Source: DASUGM01 sp036274055 (GTDB lineage Bacteria > Acidobacteriota > Vicinamibacteria > Vicinamibacterales > SCN-69-37). Taken from it: 27,462 bases of DNA. Within the stretch, counting starts at the first letter, position 1, and every line of letters starts with the position of its first letter. The position numbers and the translations under genes were made by a program. The stretch spans positions 1 to 27,462 of the forward strand of contig DASUGM010000044.1 in the NCBI GenBank assembly GCA_036274055.1, written 5' to 3'. The notes below the pieces were generated by a model. That model was not told the DNA's origin, did no database searches, and saw only the letters and a list, made by a program, of their open reading frames with translations. Positions 13,770 through 21,145 of this stretch are shown piece by piece.

Positions 13770-13826
13770 ACACAGTTTTATTTCGGCGCGCTCAACAGAT
13801 CGCGCGACCCAGAATCGAAAACGGCG

Positions 13827-14058
13827 CTAGCTTCCGCCAGACCGCCCTTCGTACTGCTCCGGCGTGACATGTTCCAGCCAGTCCACCGGCTGGCCATCGA
13901 GCTTCTCCTGGATTGCGATGTGGGTCATCGTCGTCGTTGGCGCCGGCAGCGCGAGCCGGAACCGGCGCGTCAAACAACGGATCGATGCGGACCGTTCCGC
14001 TGAACCACTCTGCGGGCCCTTTGGCCGAGGGTTGTGAACCACTGCGCTTGATTTCCAT
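13827..14058 (-). pseudogene. Broken cupin-domain gene: internal deletion plus frameshift
   Basis: ATG 14058 with a good AGGAGG SD (CCTCCT at 14063-14068 on the plus strand) starts MEIKRSGSQPSAKGPAEWF, then SGTVRIDPLF through ARAAGAN, the N-terminus of a well-known single-cupin family. Near 13935 the frame changes, and a second frame gives MTHIAIQEKLDGQPVDWLEH then VTPEQY, the C-terminus of the same family. The 50 or so residues between them, which hold the metal-binding HxH and the barrel core, are missing, and the two ends are out of frame. The product would therefore be dead. It is the last member of a set with the cyclophilin-like and oxidoreductase genes, a combination that commonly occurs intact. 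The original would have been about 130 residues. Confidence 0.75.
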
Positions 14059-14090
14059 CTCGCCTCCTGGCGTTCTTGGCGAATCAGAAA

Positions 14091-14522
14091 CTAATCCTTG
14101 GAGAACTGGACTCGAACACCGCGTGGCCCGAGCACCTGTGCCAGGTCAGAAGGGTCATCCACCCGACCAAGGCGGGTATACGAGTACGACGATTGAAACG
14201 TCAGGTAAAAGACCACCAGGGTGTCCGCGCCATACAGCATGAGATCGCCATTCCGGATTGTTCCTGGTCGGCTCGCATTCGCCGGCACCGGTTTCGGCAA
14301 CTCGGCATGCTTCTCATTGCCATTGAGCTCGCTCATGTCCAGCGTCAGCGGCAGTTGCGCTGCGAACGCACGGGCGGCGGCGGTGTCGGTCAAGGTGATG
14401 GCGAAGCGGCGTTCGCCGACGGTCATCCACATATGCGATTCCTCCGGTTGTGCAGATACCGCACCGGCCGCCGGGACGAGCAGGCTGAACAGCAAGATCA
14501 GGCTCGTCGGGTGATCCGACAA
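14091..14522 (-). CDS. Cyclophilin-like fold protein, exported form
   Basis: A 143-residue protein. The start is TTG 14522, the only codon that gives a full signal peptide (MSDHPTSLILLFSLLVPAAG, cleavage near AVSA-QPEE). The mature part matches the bacterial cyclophilin-like fold family: FAITLTDTAAARAFAAQLPL, DMSELNGNEKHAELP, GDLMLYGADTLVVFY and the close YTRLGRVDDPSDL. Members are usually cytoplasmic and have no proven isomerase activity; an exported version is less usual. It lies between the oxidoreductase and the broken cupin gene and is probably co-transcribed with them (gap of 41 bp). No good SD is present before TTG. Function not known. Confidence 0.7.
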   Translation of the reverse strand: MSDHPTSLILLFSLLVPAAGAVSAQPEESHMWMTVGERRFAITLTDTAAARAFAAQLPLTLDMSELNGNEKHAELPKPVPANASRPGTIRNGDLMLYGADTLVVFYLTFQSSYSYTRLGRVDDPSDLAQVLGPRGVRVQFSKD

Positions 14523-14563
14523 TCAGATAGGACAGCGCACGACCAGCCAATTCCACGCCACAC

Positions 14564-15571
14564 TCATGATTCCCTCACGGAGACGATGACCTTGCCCTTT
14601 GCGCGTCCGGCTTCGACGTAGGCCATCGCTTCTTTTGTCGACGCGAAGGGGAAAACTCGATCCACGACCGGGCGAATGATTCCCTGATCGATGAGCGACG
14701 TGATCTCGCTCAACTGACCGCCGTTCGCTCTCATGAACAGAAACGAATAGTGCACCTGCCGGCGCTTTGCCTGCGCCCGAATCCCGCGGCTCAGGACACC
14801 CATGACGATGCTCAAGACCCATGACGCGCCGATCGTTCGCGCAAAGGCGGCATCAGGTGGGCCTGAAATTGAGATGAGCTGTCCACCGGGCTTGAGCACG
14901 CGCAGAGATTTCTCGAGCGTCACCTTGTCCAGGCTGTTCAGGACCACGTCGTAGTCACGGAGCACCTCCGCGAAGTCCTCCTTCTTGTAGTCGATCACGA
15001 CGTCGGCCCCGAGACGTCGGACCAGATCCATGTTGTCGGTGCTCGTGGTCGTCGCCACCGTCGCGCCGGCGTGCTTCGCCAGCTGGATGGCAAATGTGCC
15101 CACACCACCCGAGCCCGCGTGGATGAGCACCTCTTGTCCAGGCTTCAGGTTCGCTCTTTCGATCAGCGCCTGCCACGCGGTCAAGCCGACCAGCGGGATG
15201 GAAGCCGCTTCTGCCATGGTGAGGGCGGTGGGCTTGATCGCCACGTCGTCTTCGTTCATCGCAATGAATTCCGCGAAGGCGCCGACTCGCCCGTCCGCTG
15301 GCCGCGCGTAGACTTCGTCGCCGGGCCTGAATCGACGCACGCGAGATCCGACGCGGACCACGACCCCGGCCACGTCATGGCCCAGAATGATCGGCAGGCG
15401 ATAGCGCAGAAAACTCTTGAACTCGCCGTTCCTGATCTTGGAATCCAGCAGGTTCACGCCCGCGGCGCAAATCTGGACCAGGACGTCATCCTCCCGCGGC
15501 TGCGGGTCCGGCATGTCGCCAGCCCGCACGCGATCGGCGCTTCCGTAACGATCGAGGATGAACGCCTTCAT
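14564..15571 (-). CDS. NADP-dependent quinone oxidoreductase-like MDR enzyme
   Basis: A 335-residue medium-chain dehydrogenase/reductase of the zinc-free quinone oxidoreductase type. It has a GroES-like N-terminal domain with ILGHDVAGVV (62-71), then a Rossmann domain with AGSGGVGTFAIQLAKHAGA (from 152) and a closing motif AGRAKGKVIVSV. The Cys and His zinc ligands of classical alcohol dehydrogenases are lacking. Expected reaction: NADPH-dependent reduction of quinones or reactive enones, often for detoxification. ATG 15571 is preferred over the adjoining TTG because GGAGG (15576-15580) is 4 nt away from it. It is the first gene of a set with the cyclophilin-like and cupin genes, which elsewhere often accompany such reductases under a regulator. 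No regulator gene is seen here. Confidence 0.88.
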   Translation of the reverse strand: MKAFILDRYGSADRVRAGDMPDPQPREDDVLVQICAAGVNLLDSKIRNGEFKSFLRYRLPIILGHDVAGVVVRVGSRVRRFRPGDEVYARPADGRVGAFAEFIAMNEDDVAIKPTALTMAEAASIPLVGLTAWQALIERANLKPGQEVLIHAGSGGVGTFAIQLAKHAGATVATTTSTDNMDLVRRLGADVVIDYKKEDFAEVLRDYDVVLNSLDKVTLEKSLRVLKPGGQLISISGPPDAAFARTIGASWVLSIVMGVLSRGIRAQAKRRQVHYSFLFMRANGGQLSEITSLIDQGIIRPVVDRVFPFASTKEAMAYVEAGRAKGKVIVSVRES

Positions 15572-15668
15572 CAATCCTCCAGGAACTGGATGGCGTGCTT
15601 CAGGAACCGATCGGGATATGAACTGCGATCATGATGTCATTCACGCCGTTCGGATAGGACCAACCGGT

Positions 15669-15694
15669 CTATAGCACGCTAGGCGTGCTATAGT
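15669..15694 (+). promoter_or_regulatory. HigBA palindromic operator overlapping its -10 box
   Basis: CTATAGCACGC (15669-15679) and GCGTGCTATAG (15683-15693) form a perfect 11-bp inverted repeat around TAG. The right arm contains TATAGT (15689-15694), a good -10 box. Antitoxin binding here would block RNA polymerase, the usual way such modules repress themselves. The start would fall near 15701, only about 3 nt before GTG 15704, so the toxin message may be leaderless. No clear -35 is seen. Confidence 0.75.
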
Positions 15695-15703
15695 GCTAAT
15701 GGT

Positions 15704-15994
15704 GTGATCCGGACGTTCTCCGATGAAACGACCCGGGATATCTGGAACGGCGTCAACAGCAAGGCGGCGCGGCGGGTTCCTCGCGAGCTCTGGGCAAATG
15801 TGCGTCGGAAACTCGATCAAATCGACGCGGTGACGAAGCTGGACGATTTGAAAATGCCGCCCGGGAACAGATTGCACGCGCTTGGTGCTGATCTGCGAGG
15901 GTTCCACGCGCTGCGAGTCAACGATCAGTATCGGATCGTGTTCCGCTTCGACGGCGGAGACGCGTTCGAAGTGCTGTGCACGGACTACCACTGA
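15704..15994 (+). CDS. higB: Toxin HigB, RelE/HigB-1 family
   Basis: A 96-residue RelE-fold toxin, expected to cut mRNA on the ribosome. The family pattern is clear: MIRTFSDETTRDIWNG at the start, a mid-part with LDQIDAVTKLDDLKMPPGNR and LHALGADLRGFHALRVNDQY, then RIVFRFDGGDAFEVLCTDYH at the end. The RIVFRF strand and final YH are typical of HigB-1, where basic residues (Arg at the RLHAL and YRIVF positions here) do the cleavage. GTG 15704 directly follows the operator, with no SD. The toxin comes before the antitoxin, the order typical for HigBA and opposite to most TA systems. Confidence 0.9.
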   Translation: MIRTFSDETTRDIWNGVNSKAARRVPRELWANVRRKLDQIDAVTKLDDLKMPPGNRLHALGADLRGFHALRVNDQYRIVFRFDGGDAFEVLCTDYH

Positions 15995-16003
15995 GGAGCC
16001 TCC

Positions 16004-16321
16004 ATGCTGCCGACCCATCGCCCGCCGACTCATCCTGGCGAGATGCTCCTGAAGGAGTTTCTCGAACCTCTTGGCGTGTCTCAGGCCGAGGCGGCCACTC
16101 GGATGAATATTCCTTTCCAGCGGCTGAATGGGATCGTCAGGGGCCGTCGGGCCGTCAGCGCGGACACGGCGCTGCTACTCGAGGCGCTGACGGGTTGGGA
16201 CGCACAAATCTGGTTGACACTGCAGGCCAAGTGGGACCTGTGGCACGCGCTGAAGGCCCGAGGGCGGCGGCCGAAGGTCCGCCCACTCCACGTCACCGCC
16301 TCAACAACGCTGGCCAATTGA
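16004..16321 (+). CDS. higA: Antitoxin HigA, XRE-type HTH
   Basis: A 105-residue DNA-binding antitoxin. It starts PTHRPPTHPGEMLLKEFLEP, followed by LGVSQAEAATRMNIPFQRLNG with GRRAVSADTALLLEALTGWD, the classic HigA HTH (about 12-75). The tail WLTLQAKWDLWHA, then a basic stretch, is also typical. It should neutralise HigB and repress the operon through the palindrome at 15669. ATG 16004 has GAGGAG at 15993-15998, so the antitoxin has a stronger start signal than the toxin. The last 29 bp overlap the end of the kinase gene on the opposite strand. Confidence 0.9.
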   Translation: MLPTHRPPTHPGEMLLKEFLEPLGVSQAEAATRMNIPFQRLNGIVRGRRAVSADTALLLEALTGWDAQIWLTLQAKWDLWHALKARGRRPKVRPLHVTASTTLAN

Positions 16322-18878
16322 GCACCACGTTGGTCGACCTTCGAGTCTCGCGCTGAACCAGTGGTACTGCAATCAAGAAGCGGCCGCCGGGATCGGACTG
16401 CGGAGTCGCCGTCACGCCGATGCTTGGAGGGAAAGGCAGCCGCTCGGGATCGCCGTTCTCGAAGCCGGTATCGGTCGTGCTCACGGACACGGCGAACACC
16501 GAGGTTCCACCCGGAGCCGTGTTGAAGACGATCTCCCGGTCGATCCGCCACTGTGGCCAGCTGCCCGCCGAGATCTGCCGCCTGCCCTCCCCGACTGACG
16601 GCTGGCCGGTCTGCTCCGACACTCGGAACGGGCGGACAAAGAGACCCGAAGGTCCCGTCGATACGTACGCAATCCATCGCATGTCAGGTGAAAAGACGCC
16701 GGCCCACTCATTGCTGGCCTCGCCGAGCAGCCGATGTGGCTGGCGATCGGCGAGGGACAAGGCCCACAGGTCGTATCCCGTGTTCGGCGCGTTCTCGGTG
16801 TGGTAGAGCAGAAACCGGCCGTCGCGCGACCAACTGGTTGGATAGTGCCGCAACGCCGGCTCCTTGAGCAGCACCTGCTCGTCGCCGAGTCCGGACGCGG
16901 CCTTCTCGTAGATCGTGTCGCCGAGACGGCCGGCCGAGTAGGCAATGCGGGTGCCGTCGTGAGACCACACGGCGGGCGAGTACACGTTCTTGCTGAACGT
17001 GAAACGCGTCGGCTGACCGCTGGCAAGATTCAGCATCCAGAGGTCGCCGGGGAAGCCGTACGGAGCATCTTTCACGAGCGCGCGCCGGCCGTCCGGCGAC
17101 AACACCACCGGCCGCTCCGGTCCTGGTGTCCCGACCGTGCCCAGGGACTTCCCCTGCCGGTCAACCCAGGTGAGCTGGAAGCTGCCAGGGTCCGAAGCGG
17201 CCTGATAGACGAGAACGTCGTCGGACACCGAAAACATGCCGACGGAGTACCACGTGATCAGGACATCCTCGGCCAGCGGCACCTGTTCGCCGCGGAGCTC
17301 CAGGCGGCGAGCGTCGAACGGTTGTGCCATCAGCGTGCCGGCGCGCAGAAAGATTAGTTGGCCGTTCGCGAAAGTCGCCGGCACACTTGTCGCCAATATC
17401 CGCTGCCGCGATTGGTTCGCCGCGTCGACGTCGAGCGAGCCAACGTACATGCCCTCGACGTCGGGCGGGCCGGAACGGAAATACAGAAAGTGAGTGCCGT
17501 CTGGAAGGAACGTCGGCCCCGCGTGAACGAACTCTTCCTTGGAGAGGTCGACCTCGGTCACCGCCGTCGCCACGCCCCCCGCCGGCGACACACGCCACAG
17601 CGGACCACCCGATCCGCCGCCCCAGCTCCCCACCACGATGTCGCCACGCCGATTCCAGGTGCCCAATCCGACGACTGCGGCGGTGGGAAAAGTGGCCACC
17701 GTGTCCGGCGGACCGCCGGCTGTGTCGATTCTCCTGAGTGTGTTGCCAACGATGAAGCCCACGTACCGGCTGTCGGGGGACCAGAAAGGCGTCGAGGCAC
17801 CCTCTGTACCCGGCAGGCGCCGCCATTCAAGGGCGTCGAGATCGCGCAACCATAACGCGGAGCCCACCGCCGCCAGTTTGCGGCCGTCCGGGGATACCGA
17901 CCCGCTCGACAGAGCCTGATTCTCCGGCCACGGCGCCTCGAATCGGCCGGGCGAGCCGGGCGCCGTCGGCTGAAGCACCCAGGCGCCAATCCCCACTGCG
18001 ATTGCCGTCATCAATACGGCCAACCCCTGCCACACCCGAACCGATCGCGCGGGCATCGGCGGCGGCGGCGCGGCAGCCGCCCACCTCAGGGCGTGCCTGA
18101 CGTCGCGCGCTGATTGCCAGCGTTTCTCCGGATCTTTTTCGAGGCAGATTCGCACCACTTCCGCGAGCCCGCGCGGCGTGTGCGGCTGCATCTCGAATAG
18201 TGGTCGCGGCTCTTCCTTGAGGATCGACGCGACGAGGTTCGCCTGTGTCTGGCCGGAGAACGGTCGGGTGCCGGCGATCAGCTCGTAGAGCACGACGCCG
18301 AAGGCGAAGATGTCGCTGCGCGTGTCAGCGTCGCGGCCCTCGACCTGCTCGGGCGACATGTACGGGAGGGTGCCGAGGATGGATCCTTCCGCGGTCAGAG
18401 AAACGGTTTGCGTCGCCGCCTGGCTGAGGCTGCCAGCCGCCGGAGCGTCCTGGATCTTCGCGAGACCGAAATCGAGCACCTTCACGCCGCTCTTGGTGAG
18501 CAGGATGTTGCCGGGCTTCAGGTCGCGGTGGACGATGCCTTTCTGGTGCGCGGCGTCGAGCGCGTCGAGGATTTGCTCGGCCAATGCGAGCGCCTGAGCC
18601 AGCGGCACCGGTCCGTACAGCGACTCGCCCTCGATGTACTCCATGACGAGGTAGTCAGGGCCGACGTCGTACAGCGAACAGACATGCGGATGGTTGACCG
18701 CCGCGATGGCCCGCGCCTCACGTTCAAAGCGCTCACTGAAAGATGTGTGACTGGCCTTGATGGCGACCAGCCGATTGAGCCGCGTGTCCCGCGCCTTCCA
18801 TACCTCGCCCATGCCGCCAGCGCCAAGGGGGGAAAGAATCTCGTACGGACCAAGTCGCGTACCTGCGGCCAGAGCCAT
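16293..18878 (-). CDS. Membrane Ser/Thr protein kinase with C-terminal TolB-like propeller
   Basis: An 861-residue protein of the type abundant in Acidobacteriota. The kinase domain is at about 11-268: Gly loop LGAGGMGEV (18-26), Lys41 (AIKAS), catalytic HRDLKPGN with Asp119, DFGLAK with Asp136, and SPEQVEG (175-181). All catalytic residues are present, so it should be active. After a Pro linker, one membrane helix (about 283-301) leads to a WD40/TolB-like propeller outside the membrane with repeated S-P-D-G-R-x-[LI]-[AV] blades (SVSPDGRKLAAVG, PFWSPDSRYVGFI, SPDMRWIAYVSTG). It probably senses an extracytoplasmic ligand. The end (VVLNWPALLRR) is shorter than the usual NW-E-E-L-K-R tail. TATAAT (18892-18897, minus strand) is a possible -10 box close to ATG 18878. 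Confidence 0.93.
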   Translation of the reverse strand: MALAAGTRLGPYEILSPLGAGGMGEVWKARDTRLNRLVAIKASHTSFSERFEREARAIAAVNHPHVCSLYDVGPDYLVMEYIEGESLYGPVPLAQALALAEQILDALDAAHQKGIVHRDLKPGNILLTKSGVKVLDFGLAKIQDAPAAGSLSQAATQTVSLTAEGSILGTLPYMSPEQVEGRDADTRSDIFAFGVVLYELIAGTRPFSGQTQANLVASILKEEPRPLFEMQPHTPRGLAEVVRICLEKDPEKRWQSARDVRHALRWAAAAPPPPMPARSVRVWQGLAVLMTAIAVGIGAWVLQPTAPGSPGRFEAPWPENQALSSGSVSPDGRKLAAVGSALWLRDLDALEWRRLPGTEGASTPFWSPDSRYVGFIVGNTLRRIDTAGGPPDTVATFPTAAVVGLGTWNRRGDIVVGSWGGGSGGPLWRVSPAGGVATAVTEVDLSKEEFVHAGPTFLPDGTHFLYFRSGPPDVEGMYVGSLDVDAANQSRQRILATSVPATFANGQLIFLRAGTLMAQPFDARRLELRGEQVPLAEDVLITWYSVGMFSVSDDVLVYQAASDPGSFQLTWVDRQGKSLGTVGTPGPERPVVLSPDGRRALVKDAPYGFPGDLWMLNLASGQPTRFTFSKNVYSPAVWSHDGTRIAYSAGRLGDTIYEKAASGLGDEQVLLKEPALRHYPTSWSRDGRFLLYHTENAPNTGYDLWALSLADRQPHRLLGEASNEWAGVFSPDMRWIAYVSTGPSGLFVRPFRVSEQTGQPSVGEGRRQISAGSWPQWRIDREIVFNTAPGGTSVFAVSVSTTDTGFENGDPERLPFPPSIGVTATPQSDPGGRFLIAVPLVQRETRRSTNVVLNWPALLRR

Positions 18879-18967
18879 GGAATTGGCTCGGATTATAGAA
18901 CGGTGACCTCCGCATTCCGACGCTCACTCGGGTGGATCTCGAGAGCGGCAAAGAAGGACAGCGTGCC

Positions 18968-19522
18968 TCAGCGCGCGGCCGCCGCCAGAAGCTGCGGGAG
19001 AATCTTCGCCCACGCGGCGTCATCGTCCTCCCCCTCGACTTGGATGGTGCGCCCCGGTGACTCGATCCAGTAATAGCTGGAATTGCCCTTCGCGGTGACG
19101 CATTGCTGACCGCCGGGTACACCAGGAACCGGCTGTACCTTGCCGCGCGCTTCGTGCATGATCGAATCGGCGCAGACAGCGCGCCAATGTTTGGCGAAGG
19201 CGTCGGCATTGGCGCCCACGGCGATGTTCACCATCACACCGGTACGCATGCTCCCCTTGTCGTCCTTTCCAATCAGCTCGCAGTAGTCGACCCGGATGCC
19301 GGTACCTCCGATGAACGGCTGGTTGGATTTGTACTGGCCGAACTGCCAACGGTACGGGGTCAACTTGTCGAGATCAGCGGCACGCAGCGGACATTTGCCG
19401 CTGTCACCGCCGGCCTGGCTGGAGACTCGGGCGGCGGCTTCTAACGACGATGATGTAGGTGCTTCACTGCAGGCAATCAGCGACAGCACGAGAGCGAGCA
19501 TGGGCCAGCGTTGCGCATTCAC
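18968..19522 (-). CDS. Putative lipoprotein of unknown function
   Basis: A 184-residue protein from GTG 19522, with AGGAG 9 nt upstream. It has a signal with a clear lipobox, LIAC (Cys18), so it should be lipid-anchored. The mature part has four Cys residues (CPLRAADL near 44, then YCELIG, VCADS and QCVTA) that could form two disulfides, a conserved-looking QFGQYKSNQPFIGG segment and an acidic end (EGEDDDAAWAKILPQLLAA). The layout resembles small lipoproteins of the DUF3558 kind, but I cannot name the family with confidence. It is 12 bp downstream of the small membrane-protein gene, so they probably share a transcript. Confidence 0.7.
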   Translation of the reverse strand: MNAQRWPMLALVLSLIACSEAPTSSSLEAAARVSSQAGGDSGKCPLRAADLDKLTPYRWQFGQYKSNQPFIGGTGIRVDYCELIGKDDKGSMRTGVMVNIAVGANADAFAKHWRAVCADSIMHEARGKVQPVPGVPGGQQCVTAKGNSSYYWIESPGRTIQVEGEDDDAAWAKILPQLLAAAAR

Positions 19523-19534
19523 GACGGGTTTCTC

Positions 19535-19972
19535 CTATGGCTTCGCTTCCGCGACGTTGGAGAGCAGGCGAGTGGACGTGCGGGCCTCGACGTTTCCCAG
19601 AAGAGCAAAGACGAAGGCGACACCACACATCGCCAGCACGCGAACCAGGAACGGCGAGCCGCCGACCCCTGGTATCTCAGGCGCCGCCACCGCGGCGATC
19701 GTTCCGGCGATCAGCGCGAACACCGCCCCGATCGCGAGAATCAGCGGATGCAGCCGCAGGCGGACGTTCAACCGAGAGCCGCCGGATCCCGGCAGTATCT
19801 GTCCGTCGAGGACCGATCGGAACGAGTTCCGCCCCCGCACGCGCCGCATCACGTGGAAACGCCCGTCGGCGAAGGTTCCCTCGAATGCCAGCGCGAGGCG
19901 ACGCGTCAGTTCGTCGACGCCGAGAGGGCTGTCGAGCACCAACGCCCGACCGGGGTAAAACAGGTCAAACAT
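19535..19972 (-). CDS. Small inner-membrane protein, unknown
   Basis: A 145-residue protein with ATG 19972 and an AGGA upstream. The N-terminal half is soluble: LVLDSPLGVDELTRRLALAF, then EGTFADGRFHVMRRVRGRNS and FRSVLDGQI, with an FxVxRR-x-x-x-RNSF-x-P-x-[IL]-x-G-like pattern seen in other small bacterial membrane proteins. Two hydrophobic helices follow at about 77-95 (LILAIGAVFALIAGTIAAV) and 107-125 (VRVLAMCGVAFVFALLGNV). I do not recognise a named family. It lies just upstream of the lipoprotein gene in the same direction, 12 bp apart, and after a 70-bp gap behind the methyltransferase gene. Confidence 0.7.
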   Translation of the reverse strand: MFDLFYPGRALVLDSPLGVDELTRRLALAFEGTFADGRFHVMRRVRGRNSFRSVLDGQILPGSGGSRLNVRLRLHPLILAIGAVFALIAGTIAAVAAPEIPGVGGSPFLVRVLAMCGVAFVFALLGNVEARTSTRLLSNVAEAKP

Positions 19973-20007
19973 CCCAGAACGTCCTGTCGATTGGAACGCA
20001 CGACGCA

Positions 20008-20022
20008 GAGGGAGATTCCCTC
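20008..20022. other. Short hairpin GAGGGA-gat-TCCCTC
   Basis: A perfect 6-bp inverted repeat in the 70-bp gap after the methyltransferase stop. An outer pair GTCCTG (19981-19986) with CAGGAC (20036-20041) encloses it. There is no T-run, so it is a weak terminator candidate only. Confidence 0.3.
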
Positions 20023-20042
20023 ACGATTCCCCGGGCAGGACA

Positions 20043-20903
20043 TCATTGGTTCGTCCCGCGCACGGCCCAGGCGCGCGCGTGCAACACGATGGCCTTGTCC
20101 GGCCCATCGCCGAGCAGCCGGCGGTGCAGGCGCAGCCGCAACGCTTCCCGGTCCTCAGCTGACAACGACGCGACGTAAGCGCCGGCGGGTCCCTGCTTTT
20201 CCAGAAATGGCGCCCAGAAGTCCTCGAACGACGTGAACCTCGTCTCGATGATCAGCGCCTCTTCGACGACATCCTGCAGGCCCTGCCCGCGCCACAGCGC
20301 CGCGAGCTCGCCGCGCCGGCACAGCGCCATGTGGCGCTCGTCTTTCGCGGCGTGTGCGGGCGCCAGCGCCACCGCCTCGTCCCAGAACACGCGCAGCATC
20401 TCCATGCCTTCGCCGTAGTCCCACACTGCGGCGGCAATCGTGCCCTTCGATTTCGTAACCCGCTTCATTTCGTCCAGCGCCTTCCGGCTGTCCGGGATGA
20501 AGTTGACGACCAGAAGCGACAACGTGCGGTCGAACGTCTGATTGCCGAAGTGCATCTGCTGCGCGTCGCCGACCTCGAACTGGACGAGCGGGCTGCCGAG
20601 TTGCGACTGCGCGAGCGCCACATACGGCGCCGCGGGATCGATGCCGACGGTGCGGCTCGACGGCGCAATTTTCGCGATCGCTGCTGTGAGCGCGCCGGTG
20701 CCGGAGCCGACGTCGAGCACCGCGTCGCCGTCGCGCACCCCGGCAAACCGCACGAAGAGGGGAGCCAGGTTGCGGCTCCACCTGCCCATGAAGCGCTCGT
20801 AGGCTCGCGCTTCTGAGAAAATCGCGTCCTGTCCGCCAGCGCCGTCGAACAGGACGGCGAATGCCACACCAAGCAGCGTCGAGACGGTCACATACGTCGT
20901 CAT
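20043..20903 (-). CDS. Class I SAM-dependent methyltransferase with N-terminal hydrophobic segment
   Basis: A 286-residue protein. The methyltransferase core starts near residue 34 (AYERFMGRWSRNLAPLF), with SAM motif I VLDVGSGTG (62-70), acidic motif II GIDPAA, and DAQQMHF with FDRTLSLLVVNFIPD further on. It follows the UbiE/Methyltransf_11 pattern. Unlike most relatives, which begin close to the core, it has a hydrophobic leader (TVSTLLGVAFAVLFDGAGGQ) that looks like a signal or membrane anchor. ATG 20903 overlaps the anti-sigma stop (ATGA), which supports this start. It is the third gene of the ECF sigma operon, so it is probably a target or part of that response. Substrate unknown. Confidence 0.82.
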   Translation of the reverse strand: MTTYVTVSTLLGVAFAVLFDGAGGQDAIFSEARAYERFMGRWSRNLAPLFVRFAGVRDGDAVLDVGSGTGALTAAIAKIAPSSRTVGIDPAAPYVALAQSQLGSPLVQFEVGDAQQMHFGNQTFDRTLSLLVVNFIPDSRKALDEMKRVTKSKGTIAAAVWDYGEGMEMLRVFWDEAVALAPAHAAKDERHMALCRRGELAALWRGQGLQDVVEEALIIETRFTSFEDFWAPFLEKQGPAGAYVASLSAEDREALRLRLHRRLLGDGPDKAIVLHARAWAVRGTNQ

Positions 20904-21145
20904 GGTTCAGCTCCGCGGGCTGCGCGCAACGCGGCGAGCAGCGACGCCTCCAGGTCGGCCGGCATTTCCATCCGGGTCGCATCGCGCACGATCCGCGGCG
21001 TTTCAAGGTACGACGCGATGAACGCCTCGCAGCGCCGACAGCCAGCGACATGCGCCTCGATGGCGGCGCGCACATCCGGCGCGAGCAGTCCTTCCAGATA
21101 GTCGATCAGCAGCTCGACGCCCGACCGGCAGACGACGTCGCTCAT
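20900..21145 (-). CDS. Zinc-finger anti-sigma factor
   Basis: An 81-residue soluble protein with the ZAS signature HVAGCRRC (His32, Cys36, Cys39), so it should bind zinc and hold the partner ECF sigma. The N-terminal helix ELLIDYLEGLLAPDVRAAIE matches the family. There is no membrane helix, so sensing is cytoplasmic, for example of thiol oxidation. Start ATG 21145 overlaps the sigma stop by 4 bp (ATGA), and its stop overlaps the methyltransferase start in the same way. Confidence 0.88.
   Translation of the reverse strand: MSDVVCRSGVELLIDYLEGLLAPDVRAAIEAHVAGCRRCEAFIASYLETPRIVRDATRMEMPADLEASLLAALRAARGAEP

Noticed and set aside
13692..14003. A 103-codon open frame on the plus strand
   Set aside because: It starts inside tRNA-Gln and crosses the broken cupin gene in antisense.
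16481..17026. Alternate-frame open frames within the Ser/Thr kinase gene
   Set aside because: All are Arg/Ser/Pro-rich frame shadows of the propeller-coding region.
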